From the NCBI RefSeq assembly GCF_027214045.1, contig NZ_JAPWHE010000003.1:44158-108157 (forward strand): a stretch of DNA of 64,000 nt. Reading direction: 5' to 3'. Positions 43,168 through 52,311 of this stretch are shown in pieces. A model generated the notes under the pieces. It ran no database searches. It had not been told where the DNA came from and saw only the letters and a list, made by a program, of their open reading frames with translations. The DNA comes from Castellaniella denitrificans (GTDB lineage Bacteria; Pseudomonadota; Gammaproteobacteria; Burkholderiales; Burkholderiaceae_B). Both the position numbers and the translations under genes were made by a program. Numbering within the stretch: position 1 is the stretch's first letter; each line of letters opens with the position of its first letter.

Positions 43168-44190
43168 ATGTCGTTCAAAGTGAAATCATCGACCACGGCC
43201 TGCCTGACCGCGGCGTTGCTGGCTTGCGTGGCCGGTCAGGCGTCGGCCGACATCCAGGACCGCAACATGAAATTCAGCTACGCGGTCAGCGCCAGCAATC
43301 CCGTGGGCCTGGCTGTCCAGAAATTCGTCGATGTCGCTCAAGAGAAGAGCGGCGGAAAGTTCAAGATCACCGGCTATCCCGACGCCCAGTTGGGTAACGA
43401 ACTCCAGTCCATGTCCTCCGCGCAAGGCGGCATTGTCGAGCTGTCGGTGGTGTCCACGGCCGGCGCCGCCAGCAACGTCAAGGAACTGGGGATCTTCGAC
43501 CTGCCGTTCCTGTTTCACAGCGTCGAGGAAGCCGACGCGGTCATCGACGGGCCCGTCGGCCAGCGCCTGCTGGAGAAGTTCTCCGCCAAGAACCTCGTGG
43601 GCCTGTGCTATTGGGACTACGGCTTCCGCCAGGTCACCAACAGCAAGCATCCGATCCGCAAGCTCGAGGACCTCAACGGCCTGAAGCTGCGGGTCTTGCA
43701 GAACCGCATCTACATCGACACGTTCAAGGCCTTGGGTGCCAACCCGCTGCCGCTGCCCTACCCGGAGACCTATACGGCGCTTGAAAGCAAGGCCATCGAC
43801 GGGCAGGAAAGCTCCTTTCTCGTCACCAAGAGCAGCGGCTACCAGGAAATCCAGAAATACCTGACGGAAACCAAGCACGTCTTCCTTCCCGCCGTCGTGA
43901 TGGCGAGCAAGCGGTTCTGGGATCGCCTGAGCGCGCAAGAGCGTACCGTGCTGCGCGATTCCTGCGCGGAATCGGTCACGTATTTCCGGGAAGTCAGCCG
44001 CAAGATGGAAAAGGATGTCGTCCAGGAACTGGTCGGCGCCGGCATGGAGTTCAACGCGATCGATCCGGCGGAAAAAGCCCGCATGGTCGAGGCGACGGCC
44101 TCCGTGACCGCGAAGTACAAGACGGAACTTGGCGCCGAACTCGTCGACGAGACGCTGGCGACCATCCAGAAGGTCCGTGGGCGGCAATAA
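43168..44190 (+). CDS. TRAP transporter substrate-binding protein (DctP family)
   Basis: Periplasmic solute receptor of a TRAP importer, 340 residues. A signal peptide is cleaved near residue 27 (ASA-DI). Family segments: YAVSASNPVGLAVQKFVDVA, GAASNVKELGIFDLPFLF, and the substrate-carboxylate arginine region LNGLKLRVLQNRIYIDTFKALGA split here for length near residues 170-192. ATAGGAGACG precedes the ATG. The ligand is a carboxylic acid by family rule; its identity is unknown. A terminator-like hairpin follows. Confidence 0.92.
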   Translation: MSFKVKSSTTACLTAALLACVAGQASADIQDRNMKFSYAVSASNPVGLAVQKFVDVAQEKSGGKFKITGYPDAQLGNELQSMSSAQGGIVELSVVSTAGAASNVKELGIFDLPFLFHSVEEADAVIDGPVGQRLLEKFSAKNLVGLCYWDYGFRQVTNSKHPIRKLEDLNGLKLRVLQNRIYIDTFKALGANPLPLPYPETYTALESKAIDGQESSFLVTKSSGYQEIQKYLTETKHVFLPAVVMASKRFWDRLSAQERTVLRDSCAESVTYFREVSRKMEKDVVQELVGAGMEFNAIDPAEKARMVEATASVTAKYKTELGAELVDETLATIQKVRGRQ

Positions 44191-44205
44191 GGACCCTCGA
44201 ACCCC

Positions 44206-44255
44206 GCATGTACGGCCGGCTCGACGAGCGTCCGGTCGGCCGCGCATGCCTTTTT
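44206..44255 (+). terminator. Intercistronic terminator between dctP and dctQ
   Basis: GCATG (44206-44210) and CGGCCG (44213-44218) pair with CGGCCG (44237-44242) and CATGC (44245-44249), followed by five Ts (44251-44255), 14 bp before the dctQ ATG. It is the second binding-protein gene in this window with such a structure after it. Confidence 0.65.
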
Positions 44256-44268
44256 GATTGGAGCGTCC

Positions 44269-44781
44269 ATGTCAAAACTGATCAGGGCCTACGACACGCT
44301 GCTGAAAATCATCATCGTCGCTTGCCTCGTCGCCATGGTCGTCATGGTGTTCGCCAACGTTGTGATGCGCTATGCCTTCAATACGGGGTTGCCTGTTTCG
44401 GAGGAACTGGCGCGCTGGTGCTTCGTCTGGCTGACCTTCCTGGGGGCGATCCTCGTGTTGCGCGAGCGTTCGCACCTCGGTGTCGACCTCGTGGTGCGTG
44501 TCCTGGCACCCAGGGCACGCAAGCTGTGCCTGATCGTGGCCTGCCTTCTCATGATCTATGCCACCTGGCTGATTCTCATGGGCAGCATTGAACAGACGCG
44601 CCTGAACTATGAAGCGACGGCGCCAGCCTCCGGGCTTTCGCAGGCCTGGTTCTTCGGTGTCGGGATCGTGTTCGCGGTGTCGACCGGCTGCATCCTGCTG
44701 CATCAGTTGCATGTCCTGGTCAGGACGCCTGCCGGCCAACTGAGCGTCGGGACGGAAAACACCTCCCAGGGAGCCGATTGA
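44269..44781 (+). CDS. TRAP transporter small permease (DctQ family)
   Basis: Four-helix membrane subunit, 170 residues. The family core VFANVVMRYAFNTGLPVSEELARW is near residues 28-51 and RERSHLGVDLVV near 66-77. ATG 44269 is preferred over a TTG 15 bp upstream because TTGGAGCG lies at proper distance. It overlaps the large permease gene by one base. Confidence 0.9.
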   Translation: MSKLIRAYDTLLKIIIVACLVAMVVMVFANVVMRYAFNTGLPVSEELARWCFVWLTFLGAILVLRERSHLGVDLVVRVLAPRARKLCLIVACLLMIYATWLILMGSIEQTRLNYEATAPASGLSQAWFFGVGIVFAVSTGCILLHQLHVLVRTPAGQLSVGTENTSQGAD

Positions 44782-46061
44782 TGACGCTCGCCTTGTTCGT
44801 TGTCGTGTTGTTCGCCGGGCTCGCGATCGGGCTGCCCGTTGCCTACGCCTTGATCCTGACGGGCGTCGCCCTGATGTACCAGCTTGATTTTTTCGATGCG
44901 CAGATCGTCGCCCAGAACCTGCTCAACGGGGCGGACAGTTTTCCTCTGATGGCGGTGCCGTTCTTCATGCTGGCGGGCGCCATCATGAATGCGGGCGGGC
45001 TGTCGAGGCGCATCGTGAACCTGGCCCTGGCCCTGGTCGGGCACATCCGGGGCGGCCTGGGCTATGTGACCATCCTGGCCGCCAGCATCCTGGCGAGCCT
45101 GTCGGGCTCCGCCGCCGCGGATGCGGCCGCCTTGTCGGCCCTGCTGGTCCCGATGATGATGAAGGCGGGAAACTCCAGGGGGCGTTCCGGGGGGCTGGTC
45201 GCCTCGTCGGGCATCATCGCCCTGGTGATTCCGCCGTCGATCGGCCTGATCCTGATCGGTGTGACCGGAAACATCTCGATCACCGGCCTGTTCATGGCGG
45301 GGATCTTTCCCGGCATCCTGATGGCGCTGTGCCTGTGCGCCACTTGGTTCCTGGTCTCTCGCAAGGACGATATCCGGCCATTGCCCAAAGTGCCTGCGAA
45401 AGAAGTGCTGGTCTTGCTGGTCGAGAGTTTCTGGGCCCTGCTGCTGCCGGTGATCATCATCGTGGGCCTGCGGTTCGGGGTCTTCACCCCGACGGAAGCC
45501 GGGGTCGTGGCCGCTGTCTATGCGCTGCTGGTGGCGACCTGCGTTTACCGCGAACTGCCGCTGCGCGATCTCTACGCCGTCTTCCTGGAGTCGGCCAAGT
45601 TGAGCGCCATGGTGATGTTCCTGGTGGCGGGGGCGCTGGTGTCGGGCTGGATGATCACGGTCGCCGGCCTGCCCCAGCAGGTGGTCTCCATCGTGGAGCC
45701 GCTCAAGGACTCGCCGACTTTGCTGATGCTGGCGGTCATCGGCCTGGTCCTGGTGGTCGGAACGGCCATGGACATGATTCCGATTGTGCTCATCCTGATC
45801 CCCGTCCTGCTGCCCGCCGTAGTGGCCGCGGGTATCGATCCGGTCTACTTCGGCATCGTATTCATGCTGGCGTGCTCGATCGGTCTGATCACCCCGCCGG
45901 TGGGCGCCGTGCTCAACGTGGTGGCGGGCGTGACCAGGGCCAGGATGATCGAGATCATCGTGGGCGTCTGGCCCTTCCTGGCGGCGCAGTGCATCGTGTT
46001 GTTGTCGCTGGTGCTGTTCCCGCAGCTCGTGCTGGCGCCTTACCGGTGGATCATGGGCTAG
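44781..46061 (+). CDS. TRAP transporter large permease (DctM family)
   Basis: Large membrane subunit of the Na+-coupled TRAP importer, 426 residues, about 12 helices plus re-entrant loops. Family segments: PVAYALILTGVALMYQ, MAVPFFMLAGAIMNAGGLSRR, LSGSAAADAAALSALLVPMM, and IALVIPPSIGLILIGVTGNIS. The ATG shares its first base with the dctQ stop (TGATG), with GGGAG upstream. Confidence 0.93.
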   Translation: MTLALFVVVLFAGLAIGLPVAYALILTGVALMYQLDFFDAQIVAQNLLNGADSFPLMAVPFFMLAGAIMNAGGLSRRIVNLALALVGHIRGGLGYVTILAASILASLSGSAAADAAALSALLVPMMMKAGNSRGRSGGLVASSGIIALVIPPSIGLILIGVTGNISITGLFMAGIFPGILMALCLCATWFLVSRKDDIRPLPKVPAKEVLVLLVESFWALLLPVIIIVGLRFGVFTPTEAGVVAAVYALLVATCVYRELPLRDLYAVFLESAKLSAMVMFLVAGALVSGWMITVAGLPQQVVSIVEPLKDSPTLLMLAVIGLVLVVGTAMDMIPIVLILIPVLLPAVVAAGIDPVYFGIVFMLACSIGLITPPVGAVLNVVAGVTRARMIEIIVGVWPFLAAQCIVLLSLVLFPQLVLAPYRWIMG

Positions 46062-46101
46062 GGCCGTGGCTGGCCGCGCCGGAAAACGAAGGAGGCATAT
46101 C

Positions 46102-46884
46102 GTGCGTGAGTTAAACGGAGTGCAAGGGTACCGGGTCATGATTTCGGCCGGTGCGTCGGGTATTGGCCTGGCCATTGCGCGCGCCTTCCTGGGGGCAGGG
46201 GCGCGCGTGCAGGTCTGCGACCTGTCCGAGGCCGCGCTGCGCGAGGCGGAGCGCGGCCTGCCGGGTATCGGGACGTTTCGCGCGGATGTCTCCGATCCAG
46301 CCGCCGTCGATCAGTGGTTCGACCATGCGCTGGAGGCTCTGGGCGGTCTCGACGTGCTTATCAACAATGCGGGGATCGCGGGGCCGACCGTGGCGCTGGA
46401 GGATCTGTCCGTGGACGACTGGGACCGTACCCTGAGCGTCAATGTGCGGGGGCATTTTCTTTGCACCCGCCGGGCCATCCCGGCGCTGAGGCGCTCGGGC
46501 CGGGGCGCGATCATCAACGCGAGTTCGGTGGCGGGGCGCCTGGGGTATCCGTTCCGCGTTCCTTACGCGGCTTCCAAATGGGCCGTCGTCGGTATGACGC
46601 AGAGTCTGGCGATCGAGCTGGGAGGCGATGACATCACGGTCAACGCGCTGCTGCCCGGCATCGTGGAAAGCCGGCGCGTGGACGAAGTCGTGGCCGCGAA
46701 GGCCCGCGTCCGGGGTATTTCCGAAGACGAACAGCGGGCCGAGATGCTGGAGCATGTGGCCCTGCGCCGCATGGTGCCCATGGATCACATTGCCGGCATG
46801 GCGCTGTTCCTGGCCTCGCCCGCGGGGCGCAGCATCACGGGGCAGAGCATGAATGTGTGCGCGGGTGTGCAGACCTTGCGGTGA
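46102..46884 (+). CDS. Short-chain dehydrogenase/reductase (first)
   Basis: Classical SDR, 260 residues, GTG start with GGAGG 6 bp upstream. The coenzyme loop reads SAGASGIGLAIA, with Ser-Ala in place of the usual Thr-Gly. LINNAGIAGP, the catalytic INASSVAGR and YAASKWAVVGMTQSLA follow, and LLPGIVESRR is normal. It likely oxidises a hydroxy-acid intermediate of the cluster pathway with NAD(P). Confidence 0.9.
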   Translation: MRELNGVQGYRVMISAGASGIGLAIARAFLGAGARVQVCDLSEAALREAERGLPGIGTFRADVSDPAAVDQWFDHALEALGGLDVLINNAGIAGPTVALEDLSVDDWDRTLSVNVRGHFLCTRRAIPALRRSGRGAIINASSVAGRLGYPFRVPYAASKWAVVGMTQSLAIELGGDDITVNALLPGIVESRRVDEVVAAKARVRGISEDEQRAEMLEHVALRRMVPMDHIAGMALFLASPAGRSITGQSMNVCAGVQTLR

Positions 46885-46953
46885 GCGCGCCGATACGCGT
46901 GGCGGTATCGCGGGCGCAGGCCGGCGAAGCCGATGGATTTCGAGGAGAAGTGG

Positions 46954-47733
46954 ATGAACATCGATTATTTGCAGGAAACTTTCGGCCTGCGGGGGCGGAC
47001 TGCGCTGATCACCGGTTCGGGGTCGGGCCTCGGCCATGCCATCGCCGCCAGCCTGGGGCAGGCGGGCGCGCGGGTCGTGATCAATGACCTGGACCTGCCA
47101 CGATGCGAGGCGGCCGTGCGGGAACTGGCGCGGCAGGGTGTGGAGGCCCGGCCCGCGCCGTTCGACGTGTCCGATCATGAGGCGGTGCGGCAGGCCGTGG
47201 CGGACCTCGCGGCGGCGGGGTGGGCGGTCGACGTGCTGGTCAGCAACGCAGGGAACCAGAACCGCATGCCCCTGGTCGATCAGGCGCCCGAAGCCTGGCG
47301 GTCCCTGTTCAAGGTGCACGTCGACGGCGCCTTCAATTGCGTGCAGGCGGTCCTGCCGCACATGGCGGCCCGGGGAGGCGGATGCATCGTCCTGATGTCG
47401 TCCGTGGCGGCGGTGGCCAGCATGCCGGGCATCTCGGCCTACGCTTCCGCCAAGGGGGCGCTGGCCGCACTCACGCGCTCCGTGGCCGTCGAGTATGGTG
47501 AAAAGGGCGTGACCTGCAATGCGCTGGCGCCCGGCTTCGTCAGGACGCGTTTCACTGAGGCGCTGCAGGAAAAGGCGCAGTTCAACGCATTCCTGGAGGA
47601 TTCCGTGCCCCTGAAGCGCTGGGCCGAGCCGGAGGACATCGCGCCTGCCGTTCTGTACCTCGCTTCCCGGGCGGGGCGTTTCGTGAACGGCCACCTGCTT
47701 GCCATCGACGGCGGCCTGTTGGCCAGGATGTGA
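46954..47733 (+). CDS. Short-chain dehydrogenase/reductase (second)
   Basis: Classical SDR, 259 residues. The start at 46954 (MNIDYLQETF) is preferred over ATG 46933 because GAGGAG stands at proper distance before it. Motifs: ALITGSGSGLGHAIA, VSNAGNQNRMPL, IVLMSSVAAVASM, ISAYASAKGALAALT and APGFVRTRF, resembling gluconate 5-dehydrogenase/3-oxoacyl reductase-type SDRs. Two unlike SDRs in a row suggest two separate oxidation steps. Confidence 0.9.
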   Translation: MNIDYLQETFGLRGRTALITGSGSGLGHAIAASLGQAGARVVINDLDLPRCEAAVRELARQGVEARPAPFDVSDHEAVRQAVADLAAAGWAVDVLVSNAGNQNRMPLVDQAPEAWRSLFKVHVDGAFNCVQAVLPHMAARGGGCIVLMSSVAAVASMPGISAYASAKGALAALTRSVAVEYGEKGVTCNALAPGFVRTRFTEALQEKAQFNAFLEDSVPLKRWAEPEDIAPAVLYLASRAGRFVNGHLLAIDGGLLARM

Positions 47734-47748
47734 AGGAGGTTCGGGGAT

Positions 47749-48075
47749 ATGGACGAATCGGGTACGTTCCTGCATGTCGTGATGATGGCGTTCGAGGAAG
47801 GCGTCGACGAGCGCTTCCATCGGCAGGTCGAGGCGCATGCGCGGCGGGTGAGGCGGGAGTGCACGGGTCTCCTGGTGTACCACTATGGCGAGAATGTCGC
47901 CGACCGGTCGCAGGGGTTCACGCATGCGACCAGTGCGCTGTTCGTTGATGCCGCCGCGCATGACGCCTATCAGACGAGTCCGGCGCACGTCGAGATGAAG
48001 CGATTCATGATGGGGCGCATCGCCCGCATCGCGGTGTACGACGGTCTGATCCCGCCCGGCGCCTGCCCGGGTTGA
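47749..48075 (+). CDS. Dabb-domain (stress-responsive alpha/beta barrel) protein
   Basis: Protein of 108 residues. The dimeric alpha/beta-barrel pattern is seen in [24 protein letters not shown] and in the closing [23 protein letters not shown]. Dabb proteins include small isomerases and binding proteins of catabolic clusters. GGAGG lies 8 bp before the ATG. Role unknown. Confidence 0.75.
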   Translation: MDESGTFLHVVMMAFEEGVDERFHRQVEAHARRVRRECTGLLVYHYGENVADRSQGFTHATSALFVDAAAHDAYQTSPAHVEMKRFMMGRIARIAVYDGLIPPGACPG

Positions 48076-48134
48076 TTGTCCCTTGCCAGCCGCTTTGGCC
48101 AGTCCCCGCGCAACCCCTTTTCCGGAGCATCCGC

Positions 48135-48935
48135 ATGTCCGCACTCCACAATTCTTTCAAGGCCGCCCTGCGCGGCGATGGAATGCCGCGCATCGGTCTG
48201 TTTCTGGGGCTGTGCAATCCCGACTCGGCCGAACTGCTGGGCGGCACCGGTTTCGACTGGTTGCTGATCGACGGCGAGCATGGTCCGAACGACCTGCGCA
48301 CGATCCTCGCACAGTTGCGGGCGCTTCAGGGCGGTCAGGCCGATGTCCTGGTGCGCGTCGTCGACCATGATCCCGCGCGCATCAAGCAGATGCTGGACAT
48401 CGGGGTCCAGTCCCTGCTGGTGCCGATGGTGGAGTCGGCCGAACAGGCCCGCGCCCTGGCGCTGGCCGTCCGCTACCCGCCCGCCGGAGTCCGGGGCGTG
48501 GGCACGGCGATGGCGCGTGCGGCGCGCTGGAACGGGGTGCCGGACTACCTGCGGCGTGCCGACGGCGAAATCTGCCTGATCGTCCAGGCGGAATCCCGCG
48601 CCGCCCTGGAGGCCCTGGACGATATTCTGGCGGTGGAGGGCGTGGACGCGGTGTTCATCGGCCCCTCGGATCTGGCCGCATCGATGGGGCATTTGGGTCG
48701 GCCGGACCATCCCGAGGTCCGGACCGCAGTGCTTGGGGCCATCGAGAAAATCGCCCGGAGCGGCAAAGCCGCCGGTGTGTTCGCCACCCGGCTGGACGCC
48801 GCCCGGGCCTACGGCCAGGCGGGCGCCCGGTTCATCGCCCTGGGCACGGACACGCTGCTGCTGCGGCAGTCGGCCACCAGCCTGGTCCTGGCTTTCCGCG
48901 AGGGCGCCGACCAGGCAGCGGGGACCGGCTACTGA
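48135..48935 (+). CDS. HpcH/HpaI-family class II aldolase
   Basis: Metal-dependent pyruvate aldolase of 266 residues, close to HpaI and 2-keto-3-deoxy-L-rhamnonate aldolase. Motifs: GLFLGLCNPDSAELLGGTGF, LLIDGEHGPNDLRTI (catalytic His), VPMVESAEQARALALAVRYP (metal-binding Glu) and VFIGPSDLAASMG (metal-binding Asp). It splits a 2-keto-3-deoxy or 4-hydroxy-2-oxo acid to pyruvate and an aldehyde. It closes the GntR cluster and is convergent with the phosphomannomutase gene, 7 bp away. Confidence 0.9.
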   Translation: MSALHNSFKAALRGDGMPRIGLFLGLCNPDSAELLGGTGFDWLLIDGEHGPNDLRTILAQLRALQGGQADVLVRVVDHDPARIKQMLDIGVQSLLVPMVESAEQARALALAVRYPPAGVRGVGTAMARAARWNGVPDYLRRADGEICLIVQAESRAALEALDDILAVEGVDAVFIGPSDLAASMGHLGRPDHPEVRTAVLGAIEKIARSGKAAGVFATRLDAARAYGQAGARFIALGTDTLLLRQSATSLVLAFREGADQAAGTGY

Positions 48936-48942
48936 CCAGGGA

Positions 48943-50328
48943 TCAGAACGGCAGATCCCGCCCCGGCAGCAGCTCGGCGATGGCGGCGCGGAATTCGTCC
49001 TGGATCCGCGCCAGGGCCTCGGGCGTGTCGCCCTCGAAGCGCAGCACCACCACGGGCGTCGTGTTCGACGCGCGCGCCAGGCCGAAGCCGTCCGGGTATT
49101 CGGCGCGGATGCCGTCGATCGTGACGCGGTCCGTGGCGCCGGGGAAGCGGCCCTCGGACTGAAGCCGGCGGATGAAGGCATGCGGTTCGCCTTCGGCCAT
49201 GGGCAGTTTCAGTTCCGGTGTGGAGATCCCCTGGGGCAGGGCCTCCAGTTCCCTGCCTGGATCGTCGCTGCGCGACAGGATTTCCAGCAGGCGTGCGCCG
49301 GCATAGAGGCCATCGTCGAAACCGTGCCAGCGTTCCTTGAAGAAGATGTGGCCGCTCATTTCGCCGGCCAGCGGGGCGCCGGTCTCGGCCAGGCGGGCCT
49401 TGATCAGGGAATGCCCCGTCTGCGACATCAGCGGCGTGCCGCCGGCTTCCTGGACGGCACGGCCCAGGTGGCGGCTGCACTTGACGTCGAAGAGGATGGG
49501 GGCGCCCGGCTGGCGTTGCAGAATGTCGCGGGCGAACAGGATCATCTGGCGGTCGGGCCAGATGATCTGGCCGGATCGGGTGACGACGCCCAGGCGGTCG
49601 GCGTCGCCGTCGAAGGCCAGGCCCAGTTCGCAGTCGGTGCCTTGCAGATGGGCGATCAGGTCCCGCAGGTTGGCCGGGTCCGCCGGGTCGGGATGGTGGT
49701 TTGGAAACAGGCCGTCGACGTCGCAATACAGTTCGTCCACCGTGCAGCCCAGCGCCCGGAACAGGCGGGCGGCGGCCACGCCGCCCACGCCGTTGCCGCA
49801 GTCGATGGCGATGCGCATGGGGCGCGCCAGGCGGATGTGGCCGGCGATCTCGCGGATGTAGGTGTCGATCAGGTCGGTGACGACGCTGATGCCCGGCGTC
49901 ATGCCCACGGGCGCCTGGATGTCCTCCATGGCCAGGCGCAAGGCCTGGATGTCGTCGCCATGGAGGGTGCGCCCCGCCATCATCATCTTGAAGCCGTTGT
50001 AGTCGGGCGGGTTGTGGCTGCCGGTGATGGCGACCCCGGAACCGCTGCCGTCGCGCTGGGCGGCGTAATACACCAGGGGCGTATGCGCCAGGCCCAGGTC
50101 CACGGTATTGATCCCGCCCGCGTGCAGGCCGGTCTTGACGGCGTGGGCCAGCCCACGGCTGCTCAGGCGCCCGTCGTAGCCGACCGCCAGGCTGCGCACG
50201 TTCTCGCGCCGGGCCTGGGCGGCCAGGGCCAGGCCCAGGCGGTGGGCGAAGGGCTCGTTGATCTGTCCGGGCACGGTGCCTCGGATGTCATAGGCCTTGA
50301 AGACGGCGGAGGGCAGAGGGGTATTCAT
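48943..50328 (-). CDS. Phosphomannomutase/phosphoglucomutase (AlgC/ManB-like)
   Basis: Alpha-D-phosphohexomutase of 461 residues that interconverts hexose 6- and 1-phosphates to supply GDP-mannose or UDP-glucose for LPS and glycans. FKAYDIRGTVPGQIN at the N-terminus, the phosphoserine loop TGSHNPPDYNGFKM near residue 97, the metal loop FDGDADRLG near 238 and the sugar loop AGEMSGHIFF near 318. ATG 50328 (MNTPLPSAVF) has CCGGAAG upstream. It is divergent from the FAD oxidase gene. Confidence 0.93.
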   Translation of the reverse strand: MNTPLPSAVFKAYDIRGTVPGQINEPFAHRLGLALAAQARRENVRSLAVGYDGRLSSRGLAHAVKTGLHAGGINTVDLGLAHTPLVYYAAQRDGSGSGVAITGSHNPPDYNGFKMMMAGRTLHGDDIQALRLAMEDIQAPVGMTPGISVVTDLIDTYIREIAGHIRLARPMRIAIDCGNGVGGVAAARLFRALGCTVDELYCDVDGLFPNHHPDPADPANLRDLIAHLQGTDCELGLAFDGDADRLGVVTRSGQIIWPDRQMILFARDILQRQPGAPILFDVKCSRHLGRAVQEAGGTPLMSQTGHSLIKARLAETGAPLAGEMSGHIFFKERWHGFDDGLYAGARLLEILSRSDDPGRELEALPQGISTPELKLPMAEGEPHAFIRRLQSEGRFPGATDRVTIDGIRAEYPDGFGLARASNTTPVVVLRFEGDTPEALARIQDEFRAAIAELLPGRDLPF

Positions 50329-50419
50329 GGGGCTTCCGGCGGAAAGATCGGCTGGCGCCATTATCGCCGATTACAATCGAGGGTTCTTTCCATCAGCAGG
50401 ATGCGGGACTACGAAAGCC

Positions 50420-51838
50420 ATGGATCATCTGGATGCTTTGCGCGCGACGGTCGGCGCCGCGCAGGTGCTGACCGGGGCGGATGCGCTGCCCTGGGAAACG
50501 GACTGGCGCGAACGCTATCGCGGCCGGTCGCTGGCCGTGGTGCGACCGGGTTCGGTCGACGAGGTCGCGGCGGTCGTGCGTCTGTGCGCGCAGGCCGGGC
50601 TGCCCGTGATTCCCCAGGGGGGCAACACGGGGTTGTGCGGCGGGGCGACGCCCGACGATTCGGGCCGCGCGGTGATCCTGTCGCTGCAGCGCCTGAGCCG
50701 GATCCGCGGCATCGACACCGACAACGACACGATGGAGGTCGAAGCCGGCTGCGTCCTGCAATCCGTGCAGCAGGCCGCGCGCGAGGCAGGCCGGCTGTTC
50801 CCCCTCAGCCTGGCGGCCGAGGGCAGTTGCACCATCGGCGGCAACCTGGCCACCAATGCGGGCGGCACCCAGGTCCTGCGCTACGGCAACATGCGCGAAC
50901 TGGCCCTGGGGCTGGAAGTCGTCACCGCCCAGGGCGAGATCTGGCACGGTCTGCGCGGCCTGCGCAAGGACAACACCGGCTACGACCTGCGCGATCTGTT
51001 CATCGGCAGCGAGGGCACGCTGGGCGTGATCACGGCGGCGACGCTGAAGCTGCATCCCCTGCCGGTGGCGCGCTGCACCGCCCTGCTGGCCCTGGATTCG
51101 ATCGAGTCCGCCATCGCCATGCTGGGCCGCGCCCGCGCGGGCCTGGGCGCCTCGCTGACCGGCTTCGAACTGATGGCGGGCGATTGCCTCCAGGACGTGG
51201 TGCGCTGCTTCCCGCAGCAGCGCCTGCCCTTCGAGGGGCCGTCGGCCAACATGCCCTGGTACGCGCTGCTGGAATTGTCGGACAGCGAATCCGAGGCCCA
51301 TGCCCGCGAGCGCTTCGAGGTCGTGGTGGGCGAGGCCATCGAGGCCGGCGTCGTCCTGGACGCGGTGATCGCCGAATCCATGGCGCAAAGTCATGCCTTG
51401 TGGCATCTGCGCGAAAGCATCCCCCTGGCCGAAAAGGAATCCGGCAAGAGCATCAAGCACGACGTCTCGATCCCGGTGTCGCGCATGGCCGAGTTCGTCC
51501 TGGGCACCAACGCCGCGCTGCAGGCCGCGTTCCCGGGGATCCGTCACGTGATCTTCGGCCACCTGGGCGACGGCAATCTGCACTACAACGTCGCGCGCGG
51601 GGCGGACTGGGCCGAAGGCCAGCTGCTGGCGCGCCAGGACGCGGTCTACGAGCTGGTGCACGGGCGCGTCCACGCGGTGGGCGGGTCGATCAGCGCGGAG
51701 CACGGGGTGGGGCAGCTCAAGCGCGACGTGCTGCCGCGCTACAAGGACCCGGTGGAAATGGCCCTGATGCACCGCATCAAGGCGGCCCTGGATCCCCAGG
51801 GCGTCATGAATCCGGGCAAGGTGCTGGGCGCCGCCTGA
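50420..51838 (+). CDS. FAD-binding oxidase of the GlcD/D-2-hydroxy acid dehydrogenase family
   Basis: Flavoprotein of 472 residues with a VAO-type FAD domain: VIPQGGNTGLCGGATPD near residue 62, LAAEGSCTIGGNLATNAGGT near 135, and the C-terminal FAD-oxidase_C part with FGHLGDGNLHYNVARG. The family oxidises D-lactate, glycolate or D-2-hydroxyglutarate and passes electrons to quinone or ETF. The substrate here is unknown. It lies 91 bp from the divergent phosphomannomutase gene. Confidence 0.9.
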   Translation: MDHLDALRATVGAAQVLTGADALPWETDWRERYRGRSLAVVRPGSVDEVAAVVRLCAQAGLPVIPQGGNTGLCGGATPDDSGRAVILSLQRLSRIRGIDTDNDTMEVEAGCVLQSVQQAAREAGRLFPLSLAAEGSCTIGGNLATNAGGTQVLRYGNMRELALGLEVVTAQGEIWHGLRGLRKDNTGYDLRDLFIGSEGTLGVITAATLKLHPLPVARCTALLALDSIESAIAMLGRARAGLGASLTGFELMAGDCLQDVVRCFPQQRLPFEGPSANMPWYALLELSDSESEAHARERFEVVVGEAIEAGVVLDAVIAESMAQSHALWHLRESIPLAEKESGKSIKHDVSIPVSRMAEFVLGTNAALQAAFPGIRHVIFGHLGDGNLHYNVARGADWAEGQLLARQDAVYELVHGRVHAVGGSISAEHGVGQLKRDVLPRYKDPVEMALMHRIKAALDPQGVMNPGKVLGAA

Positions 51839-51938
51839 GCGGGTCTCCGCGCCGCGCTTGCTTGGCACCGGGCGGGCCGTCCCGTCGGGGTTCCGGCTAT
51901 GATGGCGCCTTCCTTCACTCACATTGGAAGCTGTCTTC

Positions 51939-52286
51939 ATGACCATTCAGCGCATCGAACCCGGCCCCCGCATGAGCGGGGCCGTCGTCCACGGCAATAC
52001 CGTCTACCTGTCGGGCCAGGTGGGCCACGAGGGCGACGACATCCAGACCCAGGCGCGCACGGCGCTGGCCGAGGTCGACCGCCTGCTGGCCCAGGTCGGC
52101 AGCCACAAATCCCGCATCCTGCAGGCCACGATCTGGCTGGCCGACATGGCTGATTTCGCGGCCATGAATCCGGTCTGGGAAGCCTGGATCGACCCGGCCA
52201 ACCCGCCGGCCCGCGCCACGGGCGAGGCGCGTCTGGCCGACCCGGGCCTGAAGTTCGAAGTGATCGTCGTCGCCGCGATCAATTGA
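51939..52286 (+). CDS. RidA/YjgF family protein
   Basis: Small trimeric protein of 115 residues. RMSGAVVHGNTVYLSGQVGH and PPARATGEARLADPGLKFEVI match the family, whose members hydrolyse reactive enamine/imine intermediates of amino acid metabolism. This lineage (YjgH/UK114-like, with GQVGHEGDDIQTQ) is not the strict RidA subgroup, so the exact role is open. GGAAG lies 9 bp before ATG 51939. Confidence 0.88.
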   Translation: MTIQRIEPGPRMSGAVVHGNTVYLSGQVGHEGDDIQTQARTALAEVDRLLAQVGSHKSRILQATIWLADMADFAAMNPVWEAWIDPANPPARATGEARLADPGLKFEVIVVAAIN

Positions 52287-52311
52287 CTCCGGCGGCCCGG
52301 GTGGAAGTCAA

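Noticed and set aside
48733..51942. A long plus-strand open frame opposite the phosphomannomutase gene
   Set aside because: The minus strand has the full phosphohexomutase motif set and the FAD oxidase uses another plus frame; the long frame is an out-of-frame shadow.
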